64,000 bases of DNA from Virgisporangium aliadipatigenens (GTDB lineage Bacteria > Actinomycetota > Actinomycetes > Mycobacteriales > Micromonosporaceae): the NCBI RefSeq assembly GCF_016863615.1, contig NZ_BOPF01000010.1, forward strand, positions 62,001-126,000. Direction: 5' to 3'. The notes beneath the pieces are model-generated. The model worked only from the letters and a program-made list of their open reading frames with translations, ran no database searches and was not told the DNA's origin. Below, one piece after another: positions 8,226-16,475 of the stretch; positions within the stretch are counted from its first letter, which is position 1; each line of letters opens with the position of its first letter. The position numbers and the translations under genes were made by a program.

Positions 8226-10211
8226 TCACACGACCGAGCGGTAGAAGACCTCCCACGAACCGGGCTCGTCGGCACGGGCGACCAGGCCGCCGTTGCCCGC
8301 GTTCTCGGCGGTGACGAACTTGAGGTTGGCGTTGGCGAGCAGGGCCACCGCGGTGCCGCCCATGTGGATCACGCGGAACTTCTCCCAGGCGCCGATCGAG
8401 GTGCGGTTGGCGACCAGCGGGTTCTTGCCGGCGTTGTCGGCGGAGACGAAGCGGCCGTTCGCGTGCGAACGCAGCGCCACCCAGCCGTCACCGGCGTCCA
8501 GCATGTCGAACTCCTCCCACGCGCCGACGGCGGTGCGGTTGGCGACCAGGTTGCCGTAGCCGCCGTTCTCGGCGGTGACGACGCGGTTGTTGACGGCGGC
8601 GGTCAGCGAGATCAGGGCCGGGTCGACCGGCTGGTCGAACTTCTCCCACGCGCCGACGGCGGTGCGGTTGGCGATCAGCGGGCCGTTGCCGCCGTTCTCC
8701 GCGGTGACGAACTTGTTGTTGGCCATCGCCTGGATCGCGATGCCACCGTCGCCCTGCGTCACCAGCTTGAACTTCTCCCACGAGCCGACGGCGGTGCGGT
8801 TGGCGATCAGTGCGCTGTTACCGGCGTTCTCGGCGGTCAGGTACTTGTTGTTGGCGCGGGACTTCAGCGACACGGTGCCGTTGCCGGCGTCGGCCACGTC
8901 GAACTGCTCCCACAGGCCGACCGTGACGCCACGGGCGACGAGCGCGCTGTTGCCGCCGTTCTCGGCCGTCACCCAGCGGCCGTTGGCGCGCGCCATCAGC
9001 GTGAACGGCTGTGCCGCGGCCGGGGTGGCGCCGCTGACCTGCAGCAGGCCGGTCGGCGAGCCGGGGCCCGCGTCGCGGATCTTGTTCGGGACGGCCGCGT
9101 TGACCAGGGCGGTCTGCACCTGGGCCGGAGTCAGCGACGGGTTCGCGGCGAGCAGCATCGCGGCGGCGCCGGCGACGTGCGGGGCGGCCATCGAGGTGCC
9201 GTCCATGTTCATCGTGGCGCTGTCGCCGGCGATGCCCGCCGAACGGATGTCCACGCCCGGGGCGAACAGGTCGAGGCACTGGCCGAAGTTGGAGAAGTAC
9301 GCCGCCCAGTCGGCCGCGTCCGAGGCGCCCACGACGATGCCCTCGGTGACGTCCGACGGCGAGGAGAGGCAGGCGTTCATGGTGTCGTTGCCGGCGGCCA
9401 GCGTGTAGGTGAGGCCGGAGGCGATCGAGGCGCGCACGGCGTCGTCGAGCGTGGTGCTGACGGTGTTGGTGCCGAGGCTCATGTTGACGACGGCCGGCTT
9501 GACGGCGTTGGCGGTCACCCACTGCACACCGGAGAGCACGCCGCTCAGCGTGCCGGCGCCTTCGCAGTCGAGGACCCGCACGCTCACCAGCGCAACGCCC
9601 TTGGCCACACCGTAGGTGCTGCCGCCGATGGTGCCGGCGACGTGGGTGCCGTGGCCCTCGCAGTCGTCGTTCGCCGTCGGGGTGCCGTCGATGAAGTCGG
9701 CGCCGGCGGTGGCGCGGCCGCCGAACTGGCTGTGCGTGGTGCGGATGCCGCTGTCGATCACGTAGGCGCGCACCGTCGAGGCGGTGTTCGGGTAGGTGTA
9801 GGAGCCGTTCAGCGGGCGGCTCTGCTGGTCGATGCGGTCCAGGTCCCACTGCGCACTCGGCTGGGTCGCACTCATCTTGACGACGCGGTTCTGCTCGACG
9901 TAGGCCACGTCGGAGCGGCCGGCGACCTTCTTGGCCTGCGCCTCGGACATCGTGGTGGCGTAGCCGTTGACCGAGTCGTAGATCTCCTCGACGGTGCCGC
10001 CGCCGACGGCGCTCGCGCCGACCTGACCCGGGAGCGCCGCACCGTCCTTCATGACGACGATGTAGCTGTCCTTGATGGCGCCTTCGGCACCGGCACCGCG
10101 GATGTCGCCGTCGCGGGGCGTGGCGAGGGCGGGGGAACCCATCGCTATGCCGCACGCGGCGGAGACTGCGGAAATTAGCGCCATGGTCGTCAGGCGGCGG
10201 GGCTTGGCCAC
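8226..10211 (-). CDS. Secreted S8 (subtilisin/proteinase K-like) serine protease with fascin-like repeats
   Basis: 661 residues from the GTG chosen because GAGGAG lies 9 nt upstream; a TTG three codons earlier would abut that site. Signal peptide (residues ~1-31, ending SPALAT), inhibitor-I9 propeptide (~47-112), S8 catalytic domain (~145-395) and a C-terminal array of six ~43-residue fascin/beta-trefoil-like repeats. Catalytic residues visible: D153 (VIDSG), H187 (GHGTHVAG), oxyanion N275 (AAGN) and S340 (GTSMAAPHVAG). It should be exported, cleave its own propeptide and act outside the cell, perhaps tethered to a polymer by the repeats. Single-gene unit. Confidence 0.95.
   Translation of the reverse strand: MAKPRRLTTMALISAVSAACGIAMGSPALATPRDGDIRGAGAEGAIKDSYIVVMKDGAALPGQVGASAVGGGTVEEIYDSVNGYATTMSEAQAKKVAGRSDVAYVEQNRVVKMSATQPSAQWDLDRIDQQSRPLNGSYTYPNTASTVRAYVIDSGIRTTHSQFGGRATAGADFIDGTPTANDDCEGHGTHVAGTIGGSTYGVAKGVALVSVRVLDCEGAGTLSGVLSGVQWVTANAVKPAVVNMSLGTNTVSTTLDDAVRASIASGLTYTLAAGNDTMNACLSSPSDVTEGIVVGASDAADWAAYFSNFGQCLDLFAPGVDIRSAGIAGDSATMNMDGTSMAAPHVAGAAAMLLAANPSLTPAQVQTALVNAAVPNKIRDAGPGSPTGLLQVSGATPAAAQPFTLMARANGRWVTAENGGNSALVARGVTVGLWEQFDVADAGNGTVSLKSRANNKYLTAENAGNSALIANRTAVGSWEKFKLVTQGDGGIAIQAMANNKFVTAENGGNGPLIANRTAVGAWEKFDQPVDPALISLTAAVNNRVVTAENGGYGNLVANRTAVGAWEEFDMLDAGDGWVALRSHANGRFVSADNAGKNPLVANRTSIGAWEKFRVIHMGGTAVALLANANLKFVTAENAGNGGLVARADEPGSWEVFYRSVV
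8229..9005 (-). repeat. Six in-frame fascin-like repeats within the protease gene
   Basis: Six units of about 43 codons, each built around V-TAEN-GN-L-(V/I)A-N-R-T-A-V-G-WE-F. They would fold as two beta-trefoils of three units. The units are similar at DNA level too, so the stretch is a candidate for recombination or assembly error. These are coding repeats, not a CRISPR array. Confidence 0.85.
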
Positions 10212-10226
10212 GTAGGTCAACTCCTC

Positions 10227-10284
10227 GGGACGTTTCTGGGGACGTCCGGGAGATCGACCCGTCGCCTCAAGGAAGACTCAAGGA
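10227..10284. promoter_or_regulatory. Short direct repeats upstream of the protease gene
   Basis: The protease leader contains two GGGACGT copies (10227-10233 and 10239-10245, 12-nt period) and two CTCAAGGA copies (10266-10273 and 10277-10284, 11-nt period). Direct repeats spaced by one helical turn are typical binding sites for response regulators or SARP-type activators. No clear -35/-10 pair was recognised. Confidence 0.3.
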
Positions 10285-10310
10285 GACGTCTGAACCACCT
10301 CAGGCCTGGC

Positions 10311-10379
10311 GATCTTGCAGTTGTGGCGCCCGGCGTGCCCGGTTCCGCCCTGGAATGTCGCCGCCACAAGTGCAAGATC
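10311..10379. repeat. Dispersed palindromic element, copy 1
   Basis: A 69-nt element with 16-nt inverted ends GATCTTGCAGTTGTGG; the right arm carries one mismatch. It starts about 15 nt past the stop of the PHP hydrolase gene, at whose 3' end it could form a terminator-like hairpin. It shares arms, length and part of its core with copies at 39719-39787 and 47656-47723. Confidence 0.85.
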
Positions 10380-10394
10380 GGCGCAAGCGCCGGT

Positions 10395-11213
10395 TCAGCG
10401 GCGCCAGAAGTCGTACCTGTCGCGGCCGGGGGAGAAGCCGGCCTCCTCGACGATGTCCACCGCCTGCGCGAACCTCGCGCCCACCCGGCCGTAGACGTGG
10501 GCGTCGCTGCCGAACGACACGGCCTCCCCGCCCTCCTCGCGCCACCAGCGCACCAGCGACACCGACCAGAGCGGACTGCGCGTGTTGATCTCCAACGCCC
10601 GTCCGGACGCGGCGAGGGCCCGGAACACCGCCCGGTACTCCTCCTCGAAGACCTTCTCGTCGTAGGGTTCCGCCCCCGGCCAGCTCCGCCGCGGGAAGTC
10701 GCAGTGCGCCAGCACCTGGAACGCGTCGCTCCCGGCGACCAGGTTGAGCAGCTCCGCGAAGTAGCGCCGCATGACCTGCTCCGGCGGGTACCACGCGTAC
10801 AGCCGGTCGGCGTAGACCAGCCGCCCCTCGTACGGCAGCGCGTGCAGCGACCCCAGGATCCGGTCGAACGTCCCCCGCGCCCGCACCGCCGCCAGGCTCC
10901 CCGCGAACAGGTGCGCCTCGCCGGCCTCGATGCCGCTCCAGATGGTCAGCTCGGGGAAGCGTTCCCGGCACTCGGCCACGCAGGCGAAGTAGCCCTCGAC
11001 GTCCAGCGGGGAGAGCCCCTCCCGCCCGTGCGTGTGGGTCAGCCCGTGGTCGGTCGGGTCGTCCTCGCCCCAGACCACGAAGTCGACGTGCTCGGTGAAC
11101 GCGACGGCCGGCACGCCGACCTCGATCGCCCGTTCGCAGGCCCGGTGCATGGAGGCGTCGGTCCAGGTGTCCCATGACCACTGGGTGTGCACGTGGTTGT
11201 CGGCGGGGAGCAT
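10395..11213 (-). CDS. PHP-domain hydrolase, histidinol-phosphatase-like
   Basis: 272 residues starting MLPADNHVHTQWSW. The first motif HxH (NHVHT), further metal-ligand positions (FTEHVDF, GIEAGE, LAHCDFP) and the C-terminal GSDAH motif mark the PHP metallophosphoesterase fold, closest in layout to HisJ/HisK-type histidinol-phosphatases. It could dephosphorylate L-histidinol phosphate or another small phosphate ester; no his genes are nearby, so the substrate is open. The ATG is chosen because homology starts there; the frame runs on upstream without a convincing start. Divergent from the copper-related membrane gene. Confidence 0.85.
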   Translation of the reverse strand: MLPADNHVHTQWSWDTWTDASMHRACERAIEVGVPAVAFTEHVDFVVWGEDDPTDHGLTHTHGREGLSPLDVEGYFACVAECRERFPELTIWSGIEAGEAHLFAGSLAAVRARGTFDRILGSLHALPYEGRLVYADRLYAWYPPEQVMRRYFAELLNLVAGSDAFQVLAHCDFPRRSWPGAEPYDEKVFEEEYRAVFRALAASGRALEINTRSPLWSVSLVRWWREEGGEAVSFGSDAHVYGRVGARFAQAVDIVEEAGFSPGRDRYDFWRR

Positions 11214-11365
11214 TTCGCCGATGGTGTCAGACCGGCGGCGCCGCGGCTGTATCGCGCGTCTCACCATGCCTGCCGGGGCGGCGCGGGAGTGCGGCGAAGC
11301 GGAAGCGGAACCCCGGCGTCGGCGCACCCGTACTTCCTGGGAGACCACCCCGAAGGACGGACCCG

Positions 11366-13030
11366 TTGGCCGAACGATCCTCCGTAGCCCTGATCACCCC
11401 CGCGGCCGGCCGCCCGGCGGAGCGGCCGAGGCGCCGCTGGCCGCTGGTCGCCGCCGCTGTCGCGCTGGCGCTGGCCGTCGTCACCGCCGTCGTGTGGCGG
11501 GAGAATCGGCGGCTCGCCGAGGTCGCCCCGGCGCTCGGGATGGAGCCGGGCGCCGTGCCGTGGCTGTTGCCGGCCGCCGCCCTGCTCTCGGACCTCCTGG
11601 TGGTGGTGATCGCCGGTCAGCTGCTGGCCGCCGGCTTCCTGCGCCCGCTGACCCGCCGCGCGATGCGGGTGGCGTTCGTGGTCGCGGTGGCGTGGGTGGT
11701 CACGGTCGCGGTCCGGATCGTGCTCACCGCGTCCGAGGTGTTCGGCCGGCCGACGGTCGACGCCCGTGCCGTCGAGTATTTCCTGGTCGAACTCCCGAGC
11801 GGCCGCGCCCTCCTGCTGAGCCTCGCGCTCGCGGTGGCCGTCGCCGTGGGCTGCTTCCTCGCCCGAACGCCCAACGGCGCGGCGTTCGTCCTCGCGCTCG
11901 CACTCGTCGCGGTCATGCCGCCGGTGACCGCCGGCCACGCGAGCACGGGCGGCAGCCACCAGGTGGTGGTGTCGGCGCTGGTGCTCCACGTGGCCGCGGC
12001 TGTGCTCTGGGTCGGCGGCCTCGCCGCGGTGCTGCTGGGCCCGCGCGCCCCCGCCGGCGAACTGGCGACCGCCGTGCGCCGCTTCTCGCACCTCGCGCTG
12101 GTCTGCTGCGGGGTGACGCTGCTGACCGGCCTCGTCGGCGCGGCCGCCCGGCTGGCGCAGTGGTCGGATCTGTACACCAGCGCCTACGGCCTCGTCGTGA
12201 CGGCCAAGGCCGCGGCGATCCTGCTGCTGGCGGGTCTCGGACAACGGCACCGCCGGGTGTCGCTGCCGCGGCTGGCCGCCGGCAGTTCCTGGGCGTTCGC
12301 CCGGCTGGCGACGGTGGAGCTGCTGGTGATGGCCGCGACGATCGGCCTGGCGGCCGGCCTGGCCCGCACCCCACCCCCGAACGACTTCGGCGTGGCACTG
12401 GTCGAGACCCCGGCGACGCCGCTGCTGCGCTGGATCCCCGAGCCGATCTTCCTGACCGCCGCCGCGGTGGCGATCGCCGCCTACCTGACCGCCGCACGCC
12501 GCCTGCCCTGGCCCCGCGCCCGACTCGCTTCCTGGGTGGCCGGCTGGCTGCTGCTGGTGGTGGCGGCCAGTTCGCCCCTCGCGGCGGCCGGACCGGCTCT
12601 CGGGGCCGGCTCCGGGGCGAGCACGGTGCAGCACTTCGCGGTCGCGATCCTGGTGCCCGCACTGGTCGTCAGCGGCCGCCCCCGCGTGCTCGCGCTGACC
12701 GCCGACGGCGTGCCGGAGCGGCTGACCGCGCTGCTCGAATCGCCGGGCCTGCGGTTGCTCACCCGGCCGGCGGTGATCGTGCCGTTGTACGCGCTGTCGC
12801 TGTACGGCGTCGTCCTCTCGGCGACCTACGACTGGAATGCCCGGTCGCACGGCCTGCATCTGCTGGTGTACGCGTGCGTCGTCGCGACCGGCATCGGGAC
12901 CACCACGGTGATCGCCGAGTACGCGCACCGCGCCGGTTCGCTGCCCCGGCACGCCCTCACGGCCGTGCTGGTGGCGGTGGCGGCGCTTCAGGTGGCGTTC
13001 GTGACGGCGTTGTCGTCGACGGGCGGCTGA
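11366..13030 (+). CDS. CopD-CtaG fusion: copper resistance / cytochrome oxidase assembly membrane protein
   Basis: About 554 residues. The N-terminal ~330 residues are a CopD-type copper-resistance domain (multiple helices; GHASTGGSHQ and LHVAAAVLWVGG carry conserved His positions). The C-terminal part resembles CtaG-type cytochrome c oxidase assembly factors, with VQHFAVAILVPALVVSG in place of the usual HxxQH-containing helix, so it is rather divergent. The fusion parallels the mycobacterial Rv0102-like proteins. No ATG/GTG fits; the TTG at 11366 follows AAGGACGG by 5 nt. The 3' end overlaps the convergent GntR gene by 43 nt. Confidence 0.8.
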   Translation: MAERSSVALITPAAGRPAERPRRRWPLVAAAVALALAVVTAVVWRENRRLAEVAPALGMEPGAVPWLLPAAALLSDLLVVVIAGQLLAAGFLRPLTRRAMRVAFVVAVAWVVTVAVRIVLTASEVFGRPTVDARAVEYFLVELPSGRALLLSLALAVAVAVGCFLARTPNGAAFVLALALVAVMPPVTAGHASTGGSHQVVVSALVLHVAAAVLWVGGLAAVLLGPRAPAGELATAVRRFSHLALVCCGVTLLTGLVGAAARLAQWSDLYTSAYGLVVTAKAAAILLLAGLGQRHRRVSLPRLAAGSSWAFARLATVELLVMAATIGLAAGLARTPPPNDFGVALVETPATPLLRWIPEPIFLTAAAVAIAAYLTAARRLPWPRARLASWVAGWLLLVVAASSPLAAAGPALGAGSGASTVQHFAVAILVPALVVSGRPRVLALTADGVPERLTALLESPGLRLLTRPAVIVPLYALSLYGVVLSATYDWNARSHGLHLLVYACVVATGIGTTTVIAEYAHRAGSLPRHALTAVLVAVAALQVAFVTALSSTGG

Positions 13031-13674
13031 GCCCGCAGCACCTCGGCCGTCCGCCCCAGGTGGCGTCGCAGCAGGTCGGCGGCGAGTGTGGCGTCGCGGG
13101 CGAGCGCCGCCTCCTCGATGGCCCGGTGCTCGGCCACGGCGTCGCGTCCGGGTGCGCCGATCGCGGACCAGCGGCGTGCGAGTTCGCTGTCGATCCACAT
13201 CCGGTCGAACGCCTCCAGCAGCACCGCGTTGCCGCATCCCTCGAGCAGTGCGCGGTGGAAGAGCCGGTGGGCCTCGCCCCAGGCGTCGCTGTAGTGCGCG
13301 TCGCCTTCCCGGGCGAACGGGGGTGTGCCGGCGAGCCGGTGGTGTGCCGCCCGCACGCGGGCCTCCCATTCCAGGTCGCCCCGCGCGATGGCCATGGTCA
13401 GCATGGCCGGTTCGAGCACGGCGCGGGCCTCGGCGAGCTGCTGCCAGCGCCGCGCCCCGGTGGCGGGCACGGCGAACCCGCGATTGGGTAGACGCTGTGC
13501 CAGTCCCTCGCCGACCAGCCGCAGCAGCGCCTCCCGCGCGACGGCGAGGCTCACGCCGTGCCGGTTGGCCAGCTCCTGCGGCTTCAGCGGCGCCTCCGGC
13601 GCGAACTCCCCGTGCAGCACGGCCGCCCGCAGCGCCGCGTACATGCGTTCGGACGGCGTTCCTTCACTCGACAC
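12988..13674 (-). CDS. GntR-family transcriptional regulator (FCD domain)
   Basis: 228 residues. The N-terminal winged helix-turn-helix (residues ~7-70; LKPQELANRHGVSLAVAREALLRLVGEGL) is the FadR/GntR type. The C-terminal all-helical FCD ligand domain carries candidate metal-binding His residues (EAHRLFHRALL, EHRAIEEAAL, LRRHLG). Likely a ligand-responsive repressor of itself and possibly of the divergent PEBP gene. A perfect 12-bp palindrome lies 20 nt upstream of the GTG start. Its last 43 nt overlap the convergent CopD-CtaG gene. Confidence 0.9.
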   Translation of the reverse strand: MSSEGTPSERMYAALRAAVLHGEFAPEAPLKPQELANRHGVSLAVAREALLRLVGEGLAQRLPNRGFAVPATGARRWQQLAEARAVLEPAMLTMAIARGDLEWEARVRAAHHRLAGTPPFAREGDAHYSDAWGEAHRLFHRALLEGCGNAVLLEAFDRMWIDSELARRWSAIGAPGRDAVAEHRAIEEAALARDATLAADLLRRHLGRTAEVLRAQPPVDDNAVTNAT

Positions 13675-13693
13675 GCGGTCGACACTAGGCGAG

Positions 13694-13705
13694 ATAATCG
13701 ATTAT
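13694..13705. promoter_or_regulatory. Palindromic operator candidate for the GntR regulator
   Basis: ATAATCGATTAT, a perfect AT-rich palindrome in a very GC-rich background, 20 nt upstream of the GntR start and between divergent genes. GntR/FCD proteins commonly bind such short inverted repeats. Confidence 0.6.
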
Positions 13706-13768
13706 TGCTAGCGTGGTCGATCGTAGTCAGCGTTTCGAAAGCATCAGTCCTGAAGGGAAGAAGAGCCC

Positions 13769-14311
13769 ATGAGTGGCAACGACCCGTTCGCCCGCCTGCC
13801 CGAGGCGGCGACCTTCACGGTGACCAGCGAGACCGTGGAGGACGGCAAGCCGTTCGCCGCGGCGCAGTACTCGGGCCTGTTCGGGGTGCCCGGCGGGCAG
13901 GACCGCTCGCCGCAGCTGACCTGGAGCGGCGCGCCCGAGGGGACGAAGAGCTACGCGGTCACCGTCTTCGACCCGGACGCGCCCACCCAGTCCGGCTTCT
14001 GGCACTGGGCCGTCGCGAACATCCCCGCGAGCACCACGTCGCTGCCCGAGGGTGCGGGTGACGACGCCGGTTCCGGGCTGCCCGCCGGCGCGATCCAGTA
14101 CCGCAACGACGCGGGTGGGGCCCGGTTCATCGGCGCCGCCCCGCCGGCCGGCCACGGCACGCACCGCTACTTCGTGATCGTGCACGCGCTGGCCGTCGAG
14201 GACCTGCAGGTCGACCCGGGTGCGAGCCCCGCCGTCCTCAACTTCATGATCAAGGACCACATCCTCGGCCGCGCCACCCTCGTCGCGACCGGCGAGATCC
14301 CGGCGAGCTGA
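13769..14311 (+). CDS. YbhB/YbcL-family PEBP (Raf kinase inhibitor-like) protein
   Basis: 180 residues with the phosphatidylethanolamine-binding protein signatures: the ligand-pocket DPDAPT motif (VFDPDAPTQSGFWHW), a conserved His in GHGTHRYFV and the bacterial YbhB layout. Cytoplasmic, no signal peptide. Bacterial members have no firmly established role; binding of anionic or phospho-ligands is known for the fold. Start is preceded by GAAGGGAAGAAG. A perfect 11-bp hairpin follows the stop, shared with the convergent hemerythrin gene. Confidence 0.92.
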   Translation: MSGNDPFARLPEAATFTVTSETVEDGKPFAAAQYSGLFGVPGGQDRSPQLTWSGAPEGTKSYAVTVFDPDAPTQSGFWHWAVANIPASTTSLPEGAGDDAGSGLPAGAIQYRNDAGGARFIGAAPPAGHGTHRYFVIVHALAVEDLQVDPGASPAVLNFMIKDHILGRATLVATGEIPAS

Positions 14312-14320
14312 CGCCGTTGC

Positions 14321-14353
14321 CCCGGCCCGGCTCCCCCGTGGTGCCGGGCCGGG
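14321..14353. terminator. Bidirectional terminator hairpin
   Basis: Perfect 11-bp stem CCCGGCCCGGC / GCCGGGCCGGG with an 11-nt loop, located between the convergent stops of the PEBP gene (14311) and the hemerythrin gene (14360). Confidence 0.8.
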
Positions 14354-14359
14354 CGCGGG

Positions 14360-14872
14360 TCAGCCCTCTCCCAGCTGGAAAACCCGCTCGGACCAGCCGG
14401 TGTCGGTGATCCCGGCGTCGAGCGCGGCGCTGATCGTGCGTTCCTCGTAGGCGAAGTGCGAGTCCATGATCGCCGTCAGCCCGTCCAGCTCCCGCCGGAC
14501 CGCCTCCAGGTCCCCGGACTCCGCCGCCCGGTCGGCGAGCGCGGCCACCCGCCGCAGGATCCCCTCGATCAGCTGATGGTCCTCCATCAGGTTGGCGACC
14601 GTCCGTTCCAGGTCCGGGCGCTCCTTCAGGAGTTGGTCGAACATCCCTTTGTCCTCACCCTCGTGGTGCGAGGTCAACGCGGCGCAGAACGCCAGGCAGT
14701 GCGTCACGAGCACACTGTCGGCCGATCGGCGCCGCCCCAGGTCGGCCTTGAGCCGGGTGATCCGGTTACGTAGTTCTCGATGTGCCTGCGACAACTGCAG
14801 GCCGAACGCGACGGCACGGTCGCGCTGATGGGAAGCCACTGGTACGGCGGCCCTTCGATCCGGCACCTCCAT
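14360..14872 (-). CDS. Hemerythrin HHE-domain protein
   Basis: 170 residues, all-helical. Di-iron ligand motifs are present: an N-terminal His (QAHRELRN), SHHEGEDKGMF, MEDHQLIEG and DSHFAYEE, the H..HxxxE..H..HxxxE pattern of HHE cation-binding domains. Such proteins bind oxygen, nitric oxide or iron, or act as redox sensors. The N-terminal ~25 residues are variable. Single gene, ending in a terminator shared with the convergent PEBP gene. Confidence 0.88.
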   Translation of the reverse strand: MEVPDRRAAVPVASHQRDRAVAFGLQLSQAHRELRNRITRLKADLGRRRSADSVLVTHCLAFCAALTSHHEGEDKGMFDQLLKERPDLERTVANLMEDHQLIEGILRRVAALADRAAESGDLEAVRRELDGLTAIMDSHFAYEERTISAALDAGITDTGWSERVFQLGEG

Positions 14873-14943
14873 GCCTGGCGCAGTCCGCCACCGGCACGCG
14901 ATGCTCCCACCATCCGATCATGTGCGCGCCGGGCGCGACAAGC

Positions 14944-15546
14944 TCAGACCTGCCCCTTGGTGTCCTCGTAGCCGGCGGCCTTCGGCGCCTCGGACGGCGT
15001 GTAGATCACCCGGAGCACACCCGTCGGGAACGCCTCCGTCGCCGCCACGCGCAGGTGGTACGGCGCATCCCCGTCGTCGAACAGCCGCCGCCCCTTGCGC
15101 GCCGCGACCGGGTGCACGAGCAGCCGCAGTTCGTCGACGAGCCCGGCGGCCAGCAGCTGCTGCACCACCGAGATCGAACCGGGGATGAGAATGCCCTTGA
15201 TCCCGGCGTCGGCCTTGAGCGCGGTCACCGCTTCGACCAGCTCCCCGCCGACCAGTTCGGAGTTGCGCCAGGTGAACTCCAGCGGCTGCCGCGAGACGAC
15301 CACTTTGCGCATGTCGCCGAGCTGCTTGGCGAACGGCGCGTCCTCCCCGCCGGCGGCCTCCCGTTCGGGCCACGCACCGGCGAAGCTGTCGTACGTCTCG
15401 CGGCCGATCAGCAGCACGTCGGAGGTCTCGTAGTCCTCGGTGACGGCGCGGCCCATGTTCTCGTCGAAGTAGGGGAAGTGCCAGTCGGGATCGATCTCGG
15501 CCACACCGTCGGCGGAGATGAACAGGGTGGAAATGACCTTTGCCAT
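14944..15546 (-). CDS. Dihydrofolate-reductase-fold (RibD C-terminal-like) protein
   Basis: 200 residues starting MAKVISTLFISADG. The sequence follows the actinobacterial DHFR-like/RibD_C family: TLFISADGV at the N-terminus, DVLLIGRETYDSFA as the NADPH-site strand-loop, and PGSISVVQQLLAAGLVDELRLLVHPV toward the C-terminus. Probably an NADPH-dependent reductase of unknown substrate; true folate reductase activity is unlikely because key DHFR residues are replaced. ATG is preceded by GAGAGGATC. Divergent from the DinB remnant. Confidence 0.85.
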   Translation of the reverse strand: MAKVISTLFISADGVAEIDPDWHFPYFDENMGRAVTEDYETSDVLLIGRETYDSFAGAWPEREAAGGEDAPFAKQLGDMRKVVVSRQPLEFTWRNSELVGGELVEAVTALKADAGIKGILIPGSISVVQQLLAAGLVDELRLLVHPVAARKGRRLFDDGDAPYHLRVAATEAFPTGVLRVIYTPSEAPKAAGYEDTKGQV

Positions 15547-15627
15547 GGTGGTGATCCTCTCAAGTCGCATCGTCTCGAGGTGGTAGACCGCCGCCGCCGC
15601 GCAAACTCATCGGCCGTGCGCGCCCCT

Positions 15628-16146
15628 ATGCTCACGACCGTGACGCGGGAGCTCGACCAGTTGCGCGCCGTGCTCGACGGCCTGCGTGCCGGCGTGCTGC
15701 GCAAGGTGGCGGGGCTCAGCGACGAGGACGCCCGCCGCAGCACGGTCGGCTCGGGCACCAACCTGGCCGGGCTGCTCCAGCACCTGACCTTCGTCGAGTC
15801 GATGTGGTTCGAGGAGATCGTCGCCGGTGGTGCGGCCGCACGCGGAAGCCGTTCGATGACGGTGGATCCGGCGGTACCACTGCGCACGCTGCGGGCCGGG
15901 TACCGGGCCGCCTGCGACGCGAGCGATCGGATCATCGCCGTGACCGGGCCGCGTCAGCGGTCGGCGGTCACCGCGCTCAGAGCTGCGACGAAGCGGCTGA
16001 GCAGCCGCGCGAAGTCGGCGCGGTCCCGGGCCGACCACCCGTCCATGGCCTGCCCGGCGACCTGCCGGCGGAACGCGTGGATCTCCGCCGACACGCGCCG
16101 CCCCGACGCCGTGCGCACCAGCAGGGCCCGCCGCCCGTCGGACTGA
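15628..16146 (+). pseudogene. Truncated DUF664/DinB-like gene
   Basis: The first ~105 codons read as a DUF664 (DinB/mycothiol-transferase-like) protein: TRELDQLRAVLD, SGTNLAGLLQHLTFVE, MWFEEIV and a YRAACDASDRIIAV segment. Homology stops near 15950, just where the convergent MarR gene begins its last codons; the remaining frame to 16146 is antisense to that gene and low-complexity (Arg/Ser/Ala). The C-terminal half of the family, with the conserved HAGH-type metal-binding motif, is missing. I infer a deletion that fused the gene to the MarR 3' end. A short functional variant is possible but unlikely. Confidence 0.6.
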
Positions 16147-16427
16147 TCGGCCACGCGCCGCACCAGTCCCGCCTCGACGGCGGCCGCGACGAGCTTGCTC
16201 GCGCGCGGCTGGTCGATCCCCAGGGCGGCGGCCACGCTCGTGACGGTCGCCGGCGTCTGCGCCTCCTCGGCCTGCTCGATCGCGTCCAGCACCTCCGCGC
16301 CGCTGCTCAGGGCGGTGGGTCGGTGATCGGCGGCCAGCCGGGCCAGCGCGCGCCGGCTCTGGCTTCGGCGCAACGCCACCATCGCGCGTTCGACCGTCTC
16401 GACGTGCTCGTCGCTCTCGGGTGCCAC
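15954..16427 (-). CDS. MarR-family transcriptional regulator
   Basis: 157 residues. The winged helix region spans ~55-125: TVTSVAAALGIDQPRASKLVAAAVEAGLVRR is the recognition HTH, and DGRRALLVRTASGRRV the wing with the usual D-x-R. Flanking helices form the dimer interface. It is divergent from a second MarR-like gene, with a CATGTACATG palindrome between them. Start is GTG at 16427. Its 3' end abuts the truncated DinB frame. Confidence 0.88.
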   Translation of the reverse strand: MAPESDEHVETVERAMVALRRSQSRRALARLAADHRPTALSSGAEVLDAIEQAEEAQTPATVTSVAAALGIDQPRASKLVAAAVEAGLVRRVADQSDGRRALLVRTASGRRVSAEIHAFRRQVAGQAMDGWSARDRADFARLLSRFVAALSAVTADR

Positions 16428-16451
16428 GAGCGCAAACTATATGCTAAACAA

Positions 16452-16461
16452 CATGTACATG
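16452..16461. promoter_or_regulatory. Operator candidate between two divergent MarR-type genes
   Basis: CATGTACATG, a perfect 10-bp palindrome in a short AT-rich stretch (TATATGCTAAAC lies alongside) within the 48-nt divergent spacer. Its place fits autoregulation by either MarR protein. Confidence 0.5.
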
Positions 16462-16475
16462 ACAGGAGGCATGCG

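Noticed and set aside
8229-9005. Regular repeats suggesting CRISPR
   Set aside because: Units are ~130 nt, in frame and encode fascin-like repeats of the protease.
8364-10178. 604-codon open frame on the plus strand
   Set aside because: Antisense to the S8 protease, whose catalytic triad and repeats are plainly encoded on the minus strand.
10311-10379. Palindromic elements as phage attachment sites or insertion-sequence ends
   Set aside because: No integrase, transposase or target duplication lies nearby; only a small non-autonomous or REP-like element fits.
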